Assembly (NCBI RefSeq): GCF_002148795.1
Contig: NZ_MPOB01000013.1
Location: 1-64,000, forward strand
DNA: 64,000 bases
Source of the DNA: Oceanibaculum nanhaiense
GTDB lineage: Bacteria > Pseudomonadota > Alphaproteobacteria > Oceanibaculales > Oceanibaculaceae
Direction of reading: 5' to 3'
Shown here: piece after piece, positions 9,385 through 17,411 of the stretch
Layout of the letters: the number at the start of each line of letters is the position of its first letter
Numbering within the stretch: the first letter of the stretch is position 1
Notes under the pieces: model-generated
Seen by the model: only the letters and a program-made list of their open reading frames with translations
What the model was told of the DNA's origin: nothing
Database searches by the model: none
Position numbers and translations under genes: made by a program

Positions 9385-9785
9385 CTGACATGACCCCGAA
9401 TATCCCCGAGGTGCTGGCCGAGGTAACGGCCCTGTTCGAACGCTACGAGAAGGCGCTGGCGGAGAAGGATGTCGATGTGCTGGACGACACGTTCTGGAAC
9501 AGCCCGCTGACCATCCGCTATGCCATGCACGAGAATGGCTACGGTTTCGACGAAATCCACAGTCACCGGGTGCGCCGGCCGAAGGGGCCGGGCATCAAGG
9601 AGAAGCGGCTGCGCCTGGAGATCATGACGCTGGGCCGCGACTTCGCCACCACCAACCTGGAATTCAAGATCCGCGACAAGGATCTGATCGGTCGCCAGAG
9701 TCAGACCTGGGTGCGCTTTCCCGATGTCGGCTGGAAGGTCGTCGCCGCCCATGTCTCCACCATGGACAAGGCGCCGCTCTGGTAG
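9381..9785 (+). CDS. AtzH/HpxZ-like DUF3225 protein (NTF2-like fold)
   Basis: Small protein of 134 residues starting at the ATGA overlap with the amidase. It has the family pattern of a helical N-terminus (EVLAEVTALFERYEKAL), the FWNSPLTIRYAMHENGYGF segment and a C-terminal strand pair WVRFPDVGWKVVAAHVS, all typical of the DUF3225/HpxZ group with a SnoaL/NTF2-like fold. Such proteins accompany amidases in oxalurate and cyanuric-acid catabolism; their molecular role is not settled. Coupled translation with the amidase supports a shared pathway. Confidence 0.85.
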   Translation: MTDMTPNIPEVLAEVTALFERYEKALAEKDVDVLDDTFWNSPLTIRYAMHENGYGFDEIHSHRVRRPKGPGIKEKRLRLEIMTLGRDFATTNLEFKIRDKDLIGRQSQTWVRFPDVGWKVVAAHVSTMDKAPLW

Positions 9786-9804
9786 CCGCCTGGCCAGTCT
9801 GGGG

Positions 9805-11499
9805 TTAGCGCAGCGCCTGAAGCCAGTTCTGCGTCCTTGCCATGTCCGGATCGCGGCCCTCCGCCGCGGTCCGGCAGATCTTCGCCACCTCGCGGTTCTT
9901 GAAGGCGCACTCGATGGCCAGCTCCTGCGCGCGTGCCTTCTCACCCTTGCGAAGGTGGTGATGGATCAGCGGCGGGTAGAGTGCGGCCGGGCGCTGGAAT
10001 TCCTCCCAGGCGTTGGCCAGAACCCGTGCGGCGCTATCCATTGAGCCGGCCTTGCGGTTCAGCTGTTCCAGATCCTTATAGACCGACAGCGGGACGTACG
10101 GATCGTTCAGCGCCAGTTCCAGATTCTGCATGGCGCGGTCCCGGTGTCCCTGTTCCAACCGCACCTTGTAGAAGGCATAGCGGGTCCATGCGTGGTTGTT
10201 GTACGGGCCGCTGACGGCGCTTCGTGCGGCTTTTTCGGCGGCGGACAGATCGCCCTTTTCGGCCAGGTCCAGCGCCGTGCTGGCATCCCTGTAAGCCTCG
10301 GCGAATTCCATGAATTCCTTCGACTTGCGGACCTGTTCGAGCGGTAGGGAGGTCATCGCCGGCGGAATCTCGTCGGCATATTCCCTGTCGAAATAATCCC
10401 TGATGGATTCGAGCCTGTCCGTGGCGCTGCGATGGTCGGCGGAGGCGCGGTCGAGCGCGGTGCTGAACTCCAGCGTCGCCGCCTGCAGCACATTGCCCAG
10501 CGCGCCGCCGATATTGCCCTGGCTGGTTTGCAGCTGGATTTCCTCCTCCAGCGCCTTCCTGACTTCCTGATAAGGGTCGGGCTTGCTGGCTTCGACGAGT
10601 TCCGCTTCCTCCATCTTCTGCATCAGCGCGAACATGCCGTCATAATTGTAGCCAGCGGCGATCAGCAGATCGAGCCCCAGCAGGTCGGCCTCATCCTCAT
10701 GTTCGCGTGTCCAGCTGGGGAACAGCCCCTTCGAGGTTGCCGTCATGGCAGCCTCCGCCACGATGAGGATGCGCGCGGCCTTCGCCGCCATCTCGTTACC
10801 CTTGCCGATCTGCTGTGCCAGGCCGGAGGCGAGGCCCAGCATCAGTTCGGCTCCCGATACGAGATTGCCCTGGCGCTGCTCGAACCAGTCGAGATCGTGA
10901 TGGCCGCGCAGCACATGGCTGATTTCATGCGCCAGCAGGGCTGCCAGTTCGTCTTCGCTGTCGGCCTGCAGGATGGAGGCCATCGGGATGGCGATGGTGC
11001 CGTCCGGCAGTGCCTTGGCCTCGCCATAGCGCTCGCTGGCCGTGACATAGATCATGATCGGCGCGCCGCGAATCGGTGAATGCTCCAGCAGCCGCCGCGC
11101 AATCCCGGCGAGATAGGCGTCCAGCACGGGCAGGGCGACGATGCCGCGTTCGTCCATCCGCAGCATGGTCATGCCGGAAATCTGCTCGAATTCCGGCTGG
11201 CTCACATCCTTCGCTTCGACCTTCTGTTCGGTACTGCCGGAAGCGTCACCGCCGCCACCGAAACTGAATGTGGCGGAGGAGGTCGAGGATTTTTCGGCGG
11301 CTTCCTGCATGGCCGCTTCCAGCGGCGGCTTCCACGCGCCCGGCGTCAGCGTATCGATGAATCGCCCGTCAAACTCGTCCTTGGTGTCCGTGCCGGGCAA
11401 GATGCGGTCGAGGAAAGCGTGCGCGGGGGCGGCTGGCCAGACAATGCTGGCCAGGAGAAGCGCGACAAGAGCAAGTCTGGCGGGGCGGGGGAATATCAT
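9805..11499 (-). CDS. M48-family zinc metalloprotease with C-terminal TPR-like region
   Basis: Exported zinc protease of 564 residues. A signal peptide (RLALVALLLASIVWPAAPAHA) precedes the mature chain. The zinc site HEISH is in LLAHEISHVLRGHHD, with a downstream glutamate in EHEDEADLLGLDLL, as expected for the BepA/LoiP-type M48 family. The C-terminal 200 residues are helical and alanine-rich, consistent with tetratricopeptide repeats as in BepA. It is the last gene of a tight operon, starting 9 bp after the small secreted protein. A role in outer-membrane protein quality control is plausible but inferred. Confidence 0.92.
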   Translation of the reverse strand: MIFPRPARLALVALLLASIVWPAAPAHAFLDRILPGTDTKDEFDGRFIDTLTPGAWKPPLEAAMQEAAEKSSTSSATFSFGGGGDASGSTEQKVEAKDVSQPEFEQISGMTMLRMDERGIVALPVLDAYLAGIARRLLEHSPIRGAPIMIYVTASERYGEAKALPDGTIAIPMASILQADSEDELAALLAHEISHVLRGHHDLDWFEQRQGNLVSGAELMLGLASGLAQQIGKGNEMAAKAARILIVAEAAMTATSKGLFPSWTREHEDEADLLGLDLLIAAGYNYDGMFALMQKMEEAELVEASKPDPYQEVRKALEEEIQLQTSQGNIGGALGNVLQAATLEFSTALDRASADHRSATDRLESIRDYFDREYADEIPPAMTSLPLEQVRKSKEFMEFAEAYRDASTALDLAEKGDLSAAEKAARSAVSGPYNNHAWTRYAFYKVRLEQGHRDRAMQNLELALNDPYVPLSVYKDLEQLNRKAGSMDSAARVLANAWEEFQRPAALYPPLIHHHLRKGEKARAQELAIECAFKNREVAKICRTAAEGRDPDMARTQNWLQALR

Positions 11500-11508
11500 C
11501 GCTGGCTC

Positions 11509-11880
11509 CTAGGGCTTGCACTTTTCCAGATTGCCACGCGTCGAGGCGTAGCTCGTCACCTGATCGCGGCAACGCACCTCGACGGTGATCTTCTCGTCGG
11601 TCTCTACCTGGTGTGGCGCCAGCCAGTAGTGCTTGCCGCCAATCTCCACCTTCAGCCGGTTGTTCGGCGCGACTTCCAGAATGGCGATCGGTGTCTCTAC
11701 CGTTTCGCCAGGCAGGGAGTCCACCCGTGGCCCGTCGGCGGCGCTATAGAGGTTCAGCTTCTTCGATTTTATGGCCATGACCTGACCCGGTTCTGCCAGC
11801 GTCGGCGTGGCGAAATGCAGGGCAAGGGACAAGGCGACGAAAGCGGCCACAGCCAAGAGGGGGCGGGGTGAGAATTTCAT
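11509..11880 (-). CDS. Small secreted protein, possibly SH3-like, function unknown
   Basis: A 123-residue protein with an N-terminal signal peptide (LLAVAAFVALSLALHF...LAEPG) and a short mature domain rich in strands; AIKSKKLNLYSAADGP and the following residues resemble a bacterial SH3-type opening, but this is a weak likeness. Two cysteines (VRCRDQ and LEKCKP) near the C-terminus could form a disulfide in the periplasm. It lies between the CHASE2 protein and the M48 protease with gaps of only 9 bp on each side, so all three are almost surely cotranscribed. Confidence 0.75.
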   Translation of the reverse strand: MKFSPRPLLAVAAFVALSLALHFATPTLAEPGQVMAIKSKKLNLYSAADGPRVDSLPGETVETPIAILEVAPNNRLKVEIGGKHYWLAPHQVETDEKITVEVRCRDQVTSYASTRGNLEKCKP

Positions 11881-11889
11881 CTTTTCCTC

Positions 11890-13551
11890 CTATGCAGGAA
11901 GCCGGGAGCTGCCCCTGCGCGCCAGATAGCGCAACAGGACGAGACCGCCCATGGCGGCAAGGCTTTTCGGCAGGTGAATGATGGTACGAGCCGCCGAGGC
12001 GGTGAAAATACCCCACAAATTGATGGGGGCGAGCTTCAGCTGCTCGAAGGCGAACAGCGCGATGCCGATCTTCGCCGCCCAGATCGCGGTCAGCCCGGCA
12101 AGGATCGCCAGGACGACAAAGATCAGCCATCCGCCGGTGCGAACCAGAATGTGCCAGGCCCCCGCACCGGCCGGAAAGGAGAGGTGCGTTGCGTCCAGTG
12201 TCCGGAGGAAGATCGATGTCAGGATCTGGACGATGATCAGTGCGGCGATGTTCGTCGCGAGGCTGGATGTCACCGGCCCGAACAGGGTGCCGCTGTCGTG
12301 GCGGACATAGCGGCTGCCGCCATTGCCATCGCCATAGACCAGCAGATTGTCCAGCGCCATGGCGTGCCAGAAGACACCGGGCAGGGGCTGGTGCGCCGGC
12401 AGGGCAACCAGATCGTCGGCCATCGCGAAGCTGCTGCCGATCAGGATGTATTTGTTCTCGAGATGCCGTTCCAGCACATCGCCGCCCTGTTTGTGCAGAT
12501 CGCCGGCTGCCAGGGTCACATGCGGCGGACAGATCTGCCGGTACGGAGAACCGCCATTCTCTGCCCTGGGCGCGATGCCGGCGAAATCGAGACCGGCCAT
12601 CCCCAGAAAGGCACCGGCAATGCGCAAGGGCCGGCTTTCCGGCAGATCGCGGCAGGCAAAGATGCCCGCCCCCTGCGTGCTGCCGCCACGCGGCGGCCAG
12701 ACGATGGACATACGCTGGTTCGGATCGTCATTGGCGATGCAGGTGCCGGCTGCCACACCGCCCCGGAACAGGGCGCAGGCGGCGGACAGGCGCCCGTTCC
12801 GGGAATCGTGCAGCGGGTAATAGGCCGGATTGTAGGTGACGCTGACCTCGCCCGCTGAAGGTCCCGGCAGGTCGAAGATAACGGTCTTGTCCTGGCCTTC
12901 GGCTTTCTCCCCGCCGGACAGGAAGATCGGAACCGGCGTGTCGTGGTAGCTGTCATAGTCGGCCAGCACGGCTTGCAGCCGGTCATATCCCGGCGCATTC
13001 CGCCGGCTCAGGAAACCAACATCGATGAACACCGCCTTTGGCTGGAAATCCAGGATCACTTCCAGCATGCGGGCATAGACGGAGTAGGGCGGCGGCCAGA
13101 TGCCCATCTCCGGCGATTCCTCGGCAAAGGCGGCAAGATCGTCATCGGTCATCAGAATGACCGTGATGTTGTCGCGCTGCGTGTCCGGATAGTCAGGCCG
13201 GATGATCTGGTAGAAGAAGGCATCCGACTCCAGCTGGGTCTTCTCCGTCAGATCGAACGGGTCGAGCAGGGCAACCAGCAGCGTCAGCAGGATCGCGGGC
13301 AGGGCCGTCAGTCCGGCCAGATCGGCCCAGCGGATGACCGGGGTGCCATAAGGGTACCAGCGCAGGGTGAAGACCGGGCGTGTGAAGGCCCGCTTCAGCC
13401 GCCGCCTTGCCCGCAGGGAACCGCGCAGGAGGCGTGCCCTTTGCGCTGGCCGTTCAGCGGTTTCGGGCGAAATGCCGCTATCCGAGGTTTCGCCCTGGAC
13501 CACCGTCATGCTCCGTGCGGTAAGGCTGCGCGTGGCATCGCACCCGCACAT
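11890..13551 (-). CDS. CHASE2-domain membrane protein without a recognisable output domain
   Basis: A 553-residue protein with a cytoplasmic basic N-terminus (to about residue 75), a membrane helix (LTALPAILLTLLVALL), an extracytoplasmic CHASE2-type sensor with the conserved DPFDLTEK...DAFFYQI, VFIDVGFLSRR and YILIGSSFAMADD blocks, and then several helices near the C-terminus. CHASE2 is normally followed by a kinase, cyclase or GGDEF module; none is seen, so signalling would have to pass through membrane helices or partners. An internal ATG at 13509 (MTVVQGE) is an alternative start. It heads the operon with the small secreted protein and the M48 protease. Confidence 0.85.
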   Translation of the reverse strand: MCGCDATRSLTARSMTVVQGETSDSGISPETAERPAQRARLLRGSLRARRRLKRAFTRPVFTLRWYPYGTPVIRWADLAGLTALPAILLTLLVALLDPFDLTEKTQLESDAFFYQIIRPDYPDTQRDNITVILMTDDDLAAFAEESPEMGIWPPPYSVYARMLEVILDFQPKAVFIDVGFLSRRNAPGYDRLQAVLADYDSYHDTPVPIFLSGGEKAEGQDKTVIFDLPGPSAGEVSVTYNPAYYPLHDSRNGRLSAACALFRGGVAAGTCIANDDPNQRMSIVWPPRGGSTQGAGIFACRDLPESRPLRIAGAFLGMAGLDFAGIAPRAENGGSPYRQICPPHVTLAAGDLHKQGGDVLERHLENKYILIGSSFAMADDLVALPAHQPLPGVFWHAMALDNLLVYGDGNGGSRYVRHDSGTLFGPVTSSLATNIAALIIVQILTSIFLRTLDATHLSFPAGAGAWHILVRTGGWLIFVVLAILAGLTAIWAAKIGIALFAFEQLKLAPINLWGIFTASAARTIIHLPKSLAAMGGLVLLRYLARRGSSRLPA

Positions 13552-13562
13552 CCGGGAAGATT

Positions 13563-13577
13563 AACCCATCTTGGGTT
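13563..13577. promoter_or_regulatory. Inverted repeat ahead of the CHASE2 operon
   Basis: AACCCA-TCT-TGGGTT, 6-bp arms with a 3-bp spacer, sits 11 bp upstream of the CHASE2 start codon and downstream of the glucosidase stop. It could be an operator or a short RNA hairpin near the ribosome binding region. No U-tract follows on either strand, so a terminator is unlikely. Confidence 0.35.
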
Positions 13578-13623
13578 GTGGAATAATGAAAAATGCGCGC
13601 GATGGACGGGTTTGTGCGTACCG

Positions 13624-15240
13624 CTATTCGACAAGCGCGAAGAAGGCGCCGAAGGGCGGCAGCGCGATCCGGTCATCCTGGATTTCGCCGGCGTCCAGAC
13701 CATGATTGTTCAGCTCTTCGCGCACCTGGTATGGCAGCGCCACGCTGCGCGGCGTGTCTTCCAGATTGAAGGCGGCGAGCAGCTTCTCCTCACCCAGGGT
13801 CCGGGTAAAGGCGACGAGATTGGATTCCGCCGTGAGGAAGTCGATACCGCCCAGAATCAGCGTCTCCTGGCCGTGCCGCCAGCGCAGGAACTTGCGGGTG
13901 AAGCTCAGCACCGAATTCGGATCAGCCTCCTGCGCGCCAACGCTGCGGCGCAGATGTTCGTTCGGGACCGGCAGCCAGCCATCGACGGTGGAAAACCCGG
14001 CATGGCGGTCATTGTCGTCCCACGGCATCGGCGTGCGGCAACCATCGCGCCCCGGGAAATCCGGGAAAAAATTCAGCCCGTACGGATCCTTGATCTGCTC
14101 ATAGGGCACGTCGGCTTCCGGCAGGCCCAGCTCTTCGCCCTGATAGAGGAAGATGCTGCCGCGCAGGCAGGTCAGCAGCGCGATCAGCAGCTTGCAATAG
14201 GCATCCGGCGCATCGCGCCCGCCCCAGCGGGTGGCGACGCGCGACACGTCATGATTGCTGAAGGCCCAGCTCGGCCAGCCATGGCGGCGGCTGTCATGGA
14301 ACGGAAAGAAGGTTTCCGGCAGCAGCTGGGTGTCCAGCGTTTCGCCCAGCAAAGCGAAGGAATAGGCCGTGTGCAGCGGGCCTCCCAGGCCGGCATATTC
14401 CTGCATGACCTTCAGGCTGTCGTCGGCGGCGATCTCGGCGATCAGGACGATATCGCCATACTCCTGTGCGACATTCCGCAGATACCGCAGGAAATCGAGG
14501 CTTTCCGGCTGCGTCTTGTCGTAGATATGGAGCTGGCGGTTATAGGGATTGTTGGGCTTCACGCCATCGGTCGGCGGGGCTTCCGGCGGGCGCGGCGGGT
14601 TGGAGCGCAGCAGCGGATCGTGCATCAGGAAATTGCAGGCATCGAGACGGAAACCATCGACGCCACGCTCCAGCCAGAAACGGCATTCGGTGATCAACGC
14701 TTCCTGCACCTCGTTATTGTGCAGGTTCAGGTCCGGCTGCTCCGGCAGGAAATTATGCAGGTAATATTGTTCGCGGCGCGGTTCCCAGGTCCAGGCCGGG
14801 CCGCCGAACATCGACAGCCAGTTGTTCGGCGCCGTGCCGTCGGGCCGTGGGTCGGCCCAGACATACCAGTCTTGCTTGGGATTGGCGCGCGTGCGGCGGG
14901 ATTCCTGGAACCAGCGGTGCCGGATCGAGGTGTGGCTCAGCACCATGTCGATGATGACTTTCAGCCCATGCCGGTGCGCGGCGGCCAGCAGCAGGTCGAA
15001 ATCCTTCAGCGTGCCAAAGATCGGATCGACTTCCCGGTAATCCTCGATGTCATAGCCGAAATCGACCATCGGCGAGCGATAGAAGGGCGATATCCAGATC
15101 GCATCGACACCAAGCTGCGCGACATAGGGAATCCGCCGCAGGATGCCGGGCAGATCGCCAATGCCATCGGCGTTGCTGTCCTGAAAGCTGCGCGGATAAA
15201 TTTGATAAATAACCGCGCCGCGCCACCAATCGCTCATCAA
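13624..15240 (-). CDS. GH13 alpha-glucosidase (oligo-1,6-glucosidase type)
   Basis: Glycoside hydrolase family 13 enzyme of 538 residues, the usual length for bacterial alpha-glucosidases. It opens with WWRGAVIYQIYPRSFQD; the nucleophile aspartate lies in GVDGFRLDACN, the acid/base glutamate in IVLIAEIAADD and the third carboxylate in FSNHDVSR. There is no signal peptide, so it acts in the cytoplasm on imported or internal alpha-glucosides. It diverges from gpsA across an AT-rich 243-bp region and flanks the glucosylglycerol-type cluster, so it may hydrolyse glucosylglycerol, trehalose or sucrose; the true substrate is not shown by sequence. Confidence 0.93.
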   Translation of the reverse strand: MMSDWWRGAVIYQIYPRSFQDSNADGIGDLPGILRRIPYVAQLGVDAIWISPFYRSPMVDFGYDIEDYREVDPIFGTLKDFDLLLAAAHRHGLKVIIDMVLSHTSIRHRWFQESRRTRANPKQDWYVWADPRPDGTAPNNWLSMFGGPAWTWEPRREQYYLHNFLPEQPDLNLHNNEVQEALITECRFWLERGVDGFRLDACNFLMHDPLLRSNPPRPPEAPPTDGVKPNNPYNRQLHIYDKTQPESLDFLRYLRNVAQEYGDIVLIAEIAADDSLKVMQEYAGLGGPLHTAYSFALLGETLDTQLLPETFFPFHDSRRHGWPSWAFSNHDVSRVATRWGGRDAPDAYCKLLIALLTCLRGSIFLYQGEELGLPEADVPYEQIKDPYGLNFFPDFPGRDGCRTPMPWDDNDRHAGFSTVDGWLPVPNEHLRRSVGAQEADPNSVLSFTRKFLRWRHGQETLILGGIDFLTAESNLVAFTRTLGEEKLLAAFNLEDTPRSVALPYQVREELNNHGLDAGEIQDDRIALPPFGAFFALVE

Positions 15241-15483
15241 TACCTCAAGAAAAATATTGGTTTATGTGTGTGGATTAATTGGTTTATTGTTCAGTAAATA
15301 CCGCTCTCATATTAATTGTTATTTCATTTTTTGGACTTTTCCATTCTAAAAAAACCTCCATGAATTTCTCGTCGGCGGGGGTGATGCCACAGGGGGTGGA
15401 ATTTAATGGGGTATCCACTATAATCGGAGGGATCATCCTATCCAATTTCGACTTTCAACGATGCGCGACAAAGGAGAGCGGAC
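15241..15483. promoter_or_regulatory. Divergent AT-rich promoter region with 22-bp-phased direct repeats
   Basis: Control region between the glucosidase and gpsA. Two copies of ATTGGTTTA (15256-15264 and 15278-15286) start 22 bp apart, about two helical turns, close to the glucosidase start. A perfect TATAAT (15419-15424) with only a weak -35 (GTGGAA 17 bp upstream) faces gpsA. AGGAGAG at 15472-15478 is a good ribosome site for the GTG start of gpsA. The weak -35 would suit activated transcription. No regulator gene lies adjacent. Confidence 0.45.
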
Positions 15484-16659
15484 GTGACCGCCAACGGTTC
15501 AGCCATGGATACACGAGCCATGGATACACGAGACGGTGGGGCCGACAACAGGCTTATGGCGGAGTCTCCCTTCGATAAGGTCGCCGTGATCGGTGCCGGC
15601 GCCTGGGGTACGGCCCTGGCGATGACCGCGCATCGTGCCGGCCGGCGCGTATCGCTATGGGCGCGCGAGGCGGAGATTGTCGAGGCGGTCGCCAGGGATC
15701 GCCGCAATCCGTTCCTGCCGGATTATCCCTTGTCGCCGGAAATCGCCGTGTCCGGCGATATGGCGGCGGTTGTGGCCGATGCCGGGCTGGTCATCCTGGT
15801 GGTGCCGTCGCAGTTTTTGCGGCCGATGACACGTGCGGTCGAGGCGGCGTTGGCGCCCGGCGTGCCGGTGGTGATCTGCGCCAAGGGCATCGAGACCGAC
15901 AGCGGCAAGCTGATGTCCCAGATCGTGGCGGAGGAGATGCCGGGCAGGCCGCAGGCCGTGCTGTCCGGCCCCAGTTTCGCTGCGGAGGTGGCGGAAGGCC
16001 AGCCGACTGCCGTGACCATCGCCTCGGAGGATGCGGTTGGCGGTGCGGTGGAGGCGACAGCAAGCCTTGCCGCGAAAATCTGCCTGGCGCTTGGCAGCGA
16101 TAATTTTCGCCCCTACATCTCTGACGATCCGGTCGGTGTCGAAGTTGGCGGCGCGGTGAAGAACGTACTGGCCATCGCCTGCGGCATCGCCGACGGGCTG
16201 GGGCTGGGCTCCAACCCGCGCGCGGCGCTCATCACCCGGGGGCTGGCCGAACTGAAGCGGCTGGCCGAGGCGCTGGGCGGCCGCCGCGAGACGGTGACCG
16301 GTCTGGCTGGTATCGGCGACCTGACGCTGACTTGTTCCAGCACGCAGTCGCGCAATTTTTCCTTCGGCCGTGCGCTCGGCCAGGGGCAGACGCCGCAACA
16401 GGCGCTGGCCGGCAAGAAATCCGTCGCGGAAGGTGCTGTGAACGCGCGCTCCGTCACCCAGCTCGCCCGCCGGCTTGGCGTCGAGATGCCGATCTGCGAG
16501 GCGGTGAACGCCATCCTGCATGACGGGCTGTCGATTCAGGATGCGGTGCAGGCACTGCTGACGCGTCCGATCAAGGCAGAATCCCGCGAACTGGAACCGC
16601 ATGTAACCCTGCCGCATCCTTCAGCGGCAACGGAACCGCAACCTAACGACATGGTGTAA
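15484..16659 (+). CDS. gpsA: NAD(P)-dependent glycerol-3-phosphate dehydrogenase
   Basis: Reduces dihydroxyacetone phosphate to sn-glycerol 3-phosphate. The Rossmann motif VIGAGAWGTALA, the SGPSFAAEVAEGQPTA block, the catalytic lysine in EVGGAVKNVLAIACG and the GLAGIGDLTLTC segment are all present. It has 391 residues because of an N-terminal extension of about 28 residues not usual for the family. GTG 15484 has a good ribosome site; ATG codons at 15505, 15520 and 15556 are in-frame alternatives. Its TAATG junction with the phosphatase gene links it to glucosylglycerol synthesis, where glycerol 3-phosphate is the acceptor. It may also serve phospholipid synthesis if no other gpsA exists. Confidence 0.95.
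   Translation: MTANGSAMDTRAMDTRDGGADNRLMAESPFDKVAVIGAGAWGTALAMTAHRAGRRVSLWAREAEIVEAVARDRRNPFLPDYPLSPEIAVSGDMAAVVADAGLVILVVPSQFLRPMTRAVEAALAPGVPVVICAKGIETDSGKLMSQIVAEEMPGRPQAVLSGPSFAAEVAEGQPTAVTIASEDAVGGAVEATASLAAKICLALGSDNFRPYISDDPVGVEVGGAVKNVLAIACGIADGLGLGSNPRAALITRGLAELKRLAEALGGRRETVTGLAGIGDLTLTCSSTQSRNFSFGRALGQGQTPQQALAGKKSVAEGAVNARSVTQLARRLGVEMPICEAVNAILHDGLSIQDAVQALLTRPIKAESRELEPHVTLPHPSAATEPQPNDMV
15501..15530 (+). repeat. 15-bp tandem duplication inside the gpsA start region
   Basis: AGCCATGGATACACG occurs twice in direct succession (15501-15515, 15516-15530). It encodes AMDTR twice and places two in-frame ATG codons 15 bp apart downstream of the GTG start. It keeps the reading frame, so copy-number change would alter only the N-terminal tail and the number of start codons. 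Confidence 0.9.
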
Positions 16660-17411
16660 TGCAAAATCTCAATCTCATTCTGGCGACCGATCTTGATGGC
16701 ACGTTCCTGGGTGGCAGCGACGAACAGCGCCGCGCCCTCTATGACCAGCTGAATCAGCGCGACGACGCGCTGCTGATCTTCGTCACCGGGCGCGATCTCG
16801 ATTTCATCCGCGGGCTGATCGAACAGCCGGGCATGCCGCGGCCGCACTACATCATTGGCGATGTCGGTACCACCATCGTCAATGGCCGTGATTTCGCCCC
16901 GCTGGCTGAGGTGCAGGACGAGATCGGCGCGCTGTGGGGGGATGCCGGCGACCGGGTGCGGGCGATGCTGGCGGACGAACCGGGGCTGGAATTGCAGCCC
17001 ACGCCGTTTCACCGCCGGGTCAGCTATTATTATCAGCCGGACGCGTTGCGTCCCGAGACGCTGCGCAAGATCGAGCAGGCCGGCTTTGACTGGCTGCTGT
17101 CGGCGGAAACCTTCCTGGACGTGCTGCCGAAGGGCGTGGCCAAGGGGCCGACGCTGCTGCGCACGGTCGCGGCGCTTGGCCTGCCGCAGGACCGCGTGCT
17201 GGTCGCCGGCGATACGCTGAACGATCTGTCGCTGTTCGAGACGCAGCTGAAGGGGGTCGCGGTCGGCAATTCAGAACCGAAGCTGATCGACGCCATCGAC
17301 GGCTATGACTGGGTCTATCGCAGCCCGTTGCCGGGCGCGGCGGGAATCGCCGATGCGTTGCGGCATTTCCGGATGCATCCAAAGGCAATCGAGGGGGAGA
17401 AAATCTCATGA
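16659..17411 (+). CDS. HAD-family sugar phosphatase, probable glucosylglycerol-3-phosphate phosphatase
   Basis: HAD hydrolase of 250 residues with motif I TDLDGTFLGG, motif II threonine in FVTGRD, the motif III lysine in LPKGVAKG and motif IV AGDTLNDLSLF. The C2-type cap and overall form resemble sucrose-phosphate and mannosyl-3-phosphoglycerate phosphatases, which also form the N-terminal half of fused bacterial GgpPS enzymes. Here it is a separate protein joined to the synthase gene by an ATGA overlap and to gpsA by TAATG. This supports dephosphorylation of glucosylglycerol phosphate. A trehalose-phosphate phosphatase role is the main alternative and would follow if the synthase were OtsA. 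Confidence 0.85.
   Translation: MQNLNLILATDLDGTFLGGSDEQRRALYDQLNQRDDALLIFVTGRDLDFIRGLIEQPGMPRPHYIIGDVGTTIVNGRDFAPLAEVQDEIGALWGDAGDRVRAMLADEPGLELQPTPFHRRVSYYYQPDALRPETLRKIEQAGFDWLLSAETFLDVLPKGVAKGPTLLRTVAALGLPQDRVLVAGDTLNDLSLFETQLKGVAVGNSEPKLIDAIDGYDWVYRSPLPGAAGIADALRHFRMHPKAIEGEKIS

Noticed and set aside
12943-15297. A 784-residue plus-strand frame opposite the CHASE2 and GH13 genes, and similar long antisense frames elsewhere
   Set aside because: They mirror well-recognised proteins on the other strand, have His/Gln/Arg/Gly-rich shadow composition typical of GC-rich DNA, and show no family features.
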